NCBI RefSeq assembly: GCF_000788395.1
Contig: NZ_CP009888.1
Coordinates: 186,001 to 250,000, forward strand
Source of the DNA: Pseudoalteromonas piratica
GTDB lineage: Bacteria; Pseudomonadota; Gammaproteobacteria; Enterobacterales; Alteromonadaceae
Direction: 5' to 3'
DNA length: 64,000 bases
Position numbers and translations under genes: made by a program. The first letter of the stretch is position 1; each line of letters opens with the position of its first letter. This document shows, piece by piece, positions 62,277 through 64,000 of this stretch. The notes under the pieces were generated by a model. It was not told the DNA's origin. It ran no database searches and worked only from the letters and a program-made list of their open reading frames with translations.

Positions 62277-64000
62277 CTATCGAAGTCTTCGCAAAAATAG
62301 CAACGAAAATAATACAAGCCATACTGGAGACGAACTTCCTGAAGATTGTTTGGCTTGCTTAGCTACCGCAATTTGCCATTGACCTTGGCTTTGGTTGCCA
62401 TAGCTGTCTTCAACAAGATAGTTAATAAGTACCGTTTGTTCTTGCTCACCTGCTGTAAAATGGATAGTCCCATCAGCACTAAACGAGAGGTTGTGCGATA
62501 CCATAACTAACAACATCGGATTGCCTTCTGGATCACTGTCATTCATTAATACATTGATTGATATACTTTCATTTAGCTCAAGCTGCGAAGATTCATTAAC
62601 AACCTCAGGTGCTTGGTTGGGTGCGACCTTAATCAGTAATTGACCTATAGCTATTTGTCCTTCCGGATTCTTAACTGCATAATGCACAATATCTTGACCA
62701 ACAAACTCTGGGATCGCCTTATATTTCAACGTAAGCTCAGAGATATTGAGCTGTTCAAATGCAGTGTATGCAAATAATACTTGCTCAACAGCAAATGAAT
62801 CTGCCAGTAAATCAAATAGGTTGATTTCTCTTTCAGTATTAAAAGCCACATCAACTATGTTATCTTCAATCTGCTGAGTAAGCTCACCTGACACACTCAT
62901 CAATGAAAAGGTAAGGTCTTGATATGTTTCTTGCCCAGTTAACGTTATGCGTAAACAGTTATTGCCAAATCCTAACCCCTCTTGCCAAGATGTGCTGGCT
63001 AGGTCGCAGGCACCTGCTGCCGCAAATGCTGACTCAATATTTAGAGCTTGAGAAGACGCATCAATCCATTCTTCTTGCTCAAACAGCATAACGCTTGCAT
63101 CCGATGGGATGATAAAAGGTAAAGGAATAACTAACGTTTTAGCCTGACCATTGTCTACCTTCTCGTAAACACTTAAGTCATACACAGGCGAAATAAACTT
63201 AAGGTCAGTGTGATTAGTAAACAGGCTATTATTAACCTCGATTCCACGACCAGACAATAAACTGAACCTACCTAATGAAAGACAAAGATTATTACTGCCC
63301 TCAATAACAGCATTTGCCTTATTTAGATCTAGCGATAAACGATTACAGCTTAAAAAGCGATCTTGTGTATCAACAATACCATTTTGGTTGTTATCAACGA
63401 GTGAACGAGTTGCAACATTTGAGGCACGTGAAAACACCTGCTGTTCAACAACAATGTTCGCTTTACCATATGCTATATCCGACGCATTTTCACTGTCAGA
63501 CACAGCAACTTCAACAATGTGCACACCACTATTCATGCCCGCAGGGTCAAAACGTAATACTGCAGGGCTGGTTGTTTGGTTATCAATTGCCAGCTCATCA
63601 ACTAACCAACTGTATGTAAGTGTTTGGGGCGCAATGTCGCCAATCACCTTTGTATAAATAGAAACAGGACCAGCATTAGGGTTAATGCGTCGCGTTAAAG
63701 TACCTTGTTGCTCTACGATTAACTCAACTCGATTTGCCCTTTTTGAAGTCTCTAATTGAATAGTATGCTCACGACTAAAATGGGTGCCTGCCAGTTGAAT
63801 TGTCACCTCACTATCAGTAAATTGCTCATCTAAAATAGACAAGTCTAGTGAAAAGTGATTACTTACACCTGATTCGATACTAATTTCATGAGGCCAATTC
63901 TCATCAGTAAATAATTGACCATCAAGCAAGTAAGTTAACCCTAAATTCAACGGGTAATCAGACGCTTGTCCTGAGAGTCTTATCTCAACAGGCACATTTG
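62277..64000 (-). CDS. Large secreted protein with Ig-like repeats, 5' part outside window
   Basis: The C-terminal 570-odd residues of a surface protein. The frame is open to the right edge, so the true start lies beyond the window. It contains beta-sandwich segments (VELIVEQQGTLTRRINPNAG, TYSWLVDELAIDNQTTSPA, LRFDPAGMNSGVHIVEVAVS), a DNNQNGIVDTQDRFL calcium-type loop, and cadherin-like segments at the end (LNESISINVLMNDSDPEGNP). The C-terminus is SSGSSSPVWLVLFSLLFLRR followed by LR. This is a Ser/Gly cluster, hydrophobic helix and basic end, close to GlyGly-CTERM though with SSG in place of SGG. It could be a substrate of type II secretion. No catalytic motif is visible in this part. Confidence 0.75.
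   Translation of the reverse strand, partial: NVPVEIRLSGQASDYPLNLGLTYLLDGQLFTDENWPHEISIESGVSNHFSLDLSILDEQFTDSEVTIQLAGTHFSREHTIQLETSKRANRVELIVEQQGTLTRRINPNAGPVSIYTKVIGDIAPQTLTYSWLVDELAIDNQTTSPAVLRFDPAGMNSGVHIVEVAVSDSENASDIAYGKANIVVEQQVFSRASNVATRSLVDNNQNGIVDTQDRFLSCNRLSLDLNKANAVIEGSNNLCLSLGRFSLLSGRGIEVNNSLFTNHTDLKFISPVYDLSVYEKVDNGQAKTLVIPLPFIIPSDASVMLFEQEEWIDASSQALNIESAFAAAGACDLASTSWQEGLGFGNNCLRITLTGQETYQDLTFSLMSVSGELTQQIEDNIVDVAFNTEREINLFDLLADSFAVEQVLFAYTAFEQLNISELTLKYKAIPEFVGQDIVHYAVKNPEGQIAIGQLLIKVAPNQAPEVVNESSQLELNESISINVLMNDSDPEGNPMLLVMVSHNLSFSADGTIHFTAGEQEQTVLINYLVEDSYGNQSQGQWQIAVAKQAKQSSGSSSPVWLVLFSLLFLRRLR

Noticed and set aside
1..64000. tRNA or rRNA genes
   Set aside because: I looked for the conserved tRNA TTCGA loop with CCA ends and for rRNA blocks and saw none, but a tRNA could be missed by eye; tRNAscan-SE would decide.

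Overview
The window looks like an ordinary chromosomal stretch of a marine gammaproteobacterium of the order Alteromonadales, most likely Pseudoalteromonas or a close relative. This is an inference from gene content and from several proteins of recognisable families; no rRNA gene is present to confirm it. Supporting signs are moderately AT-rich DNA, inosine/guanosine kinase, the purL-mltF and rnr-rlmB neighbourhoods, a BtuB receptor under a B12 riboswitch, and several secreted enzymes with GlyGly-CTERM-type tails.

Layout. 1-8.1 kb (mostly minus strand): an RND pump with a clipped adaptor gene, a sulfurtransferase coupled to a YggN-like periplasmic protein, and a lipoprotein/secreted pair with DUF1566-type domains. 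8.1-13.3 kb: a small membrane operon including a 33-codon CPYC gene, then a second, canonical RND adaptor-pump operon. 13.3-20.2 kb: SDR, msrA, btuB with its cobalamin riboswitch, and a large secreted M6 metalloprotease. 20.2-28.7 kb: housekeeping genes (yajQ, VanZ-like, panE-like, thiI, rlmB, rnr, RNase Z) and a stand-alone BLUF photoreceptor. 28.7-31.4 kb: the accessory heart of the window, three small promoterless-looking genes separated by integron attC sites, with no integrase, enclosed by a 71-bp inverted repeat. 31.4-42.1 kb: acetyltransferase, a membrane-anchored glutamate-synthase-like protein translationally coupled to a succinate-semialdehyde dehydrogenase, two subtilisin-type proteases in tandem (one with seven 35-residue calcium-binding-type repeats) and a DUF2780-like protein. 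42.2-50.2 kb: purL with a duplicated, diverged copy of its own 3' end, mltF, a 49-codon arginine-rich gene, tadA and gsk. 50.2-50.9 kb: a 311-bp MITE-like element flanked by TA, and two tandem homologous small-RNA-like units. 50.9-64 kb: nucleotide pyrophosphatase, hemH, porin, a dual-receiver GGDEF regulator, rarD, recQ with a small partner, amidohydrolase, a BamA/TamA-like outer membrane protein and the 3' part of a large secreted protein.

How the parts fit. Most of the window serves core metabolism, RNA maturation (thiI, rlmB, rnr, rnz, tadA), nucleotide metabolism (purL, gsk, NPP) and the envelope (two RND systems, porin, BtuB, BamA-like). A second theme is degradation of external protein: an M6 protease and two S8 proteases. 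The least conventional stretches are the orphan cassette array, the paired small-RNA-like units beside the nucleotide pyrophosphatase, the MITE-like element and the purL tail duplication. All positions were read by eye; no homology search or folding program was run.
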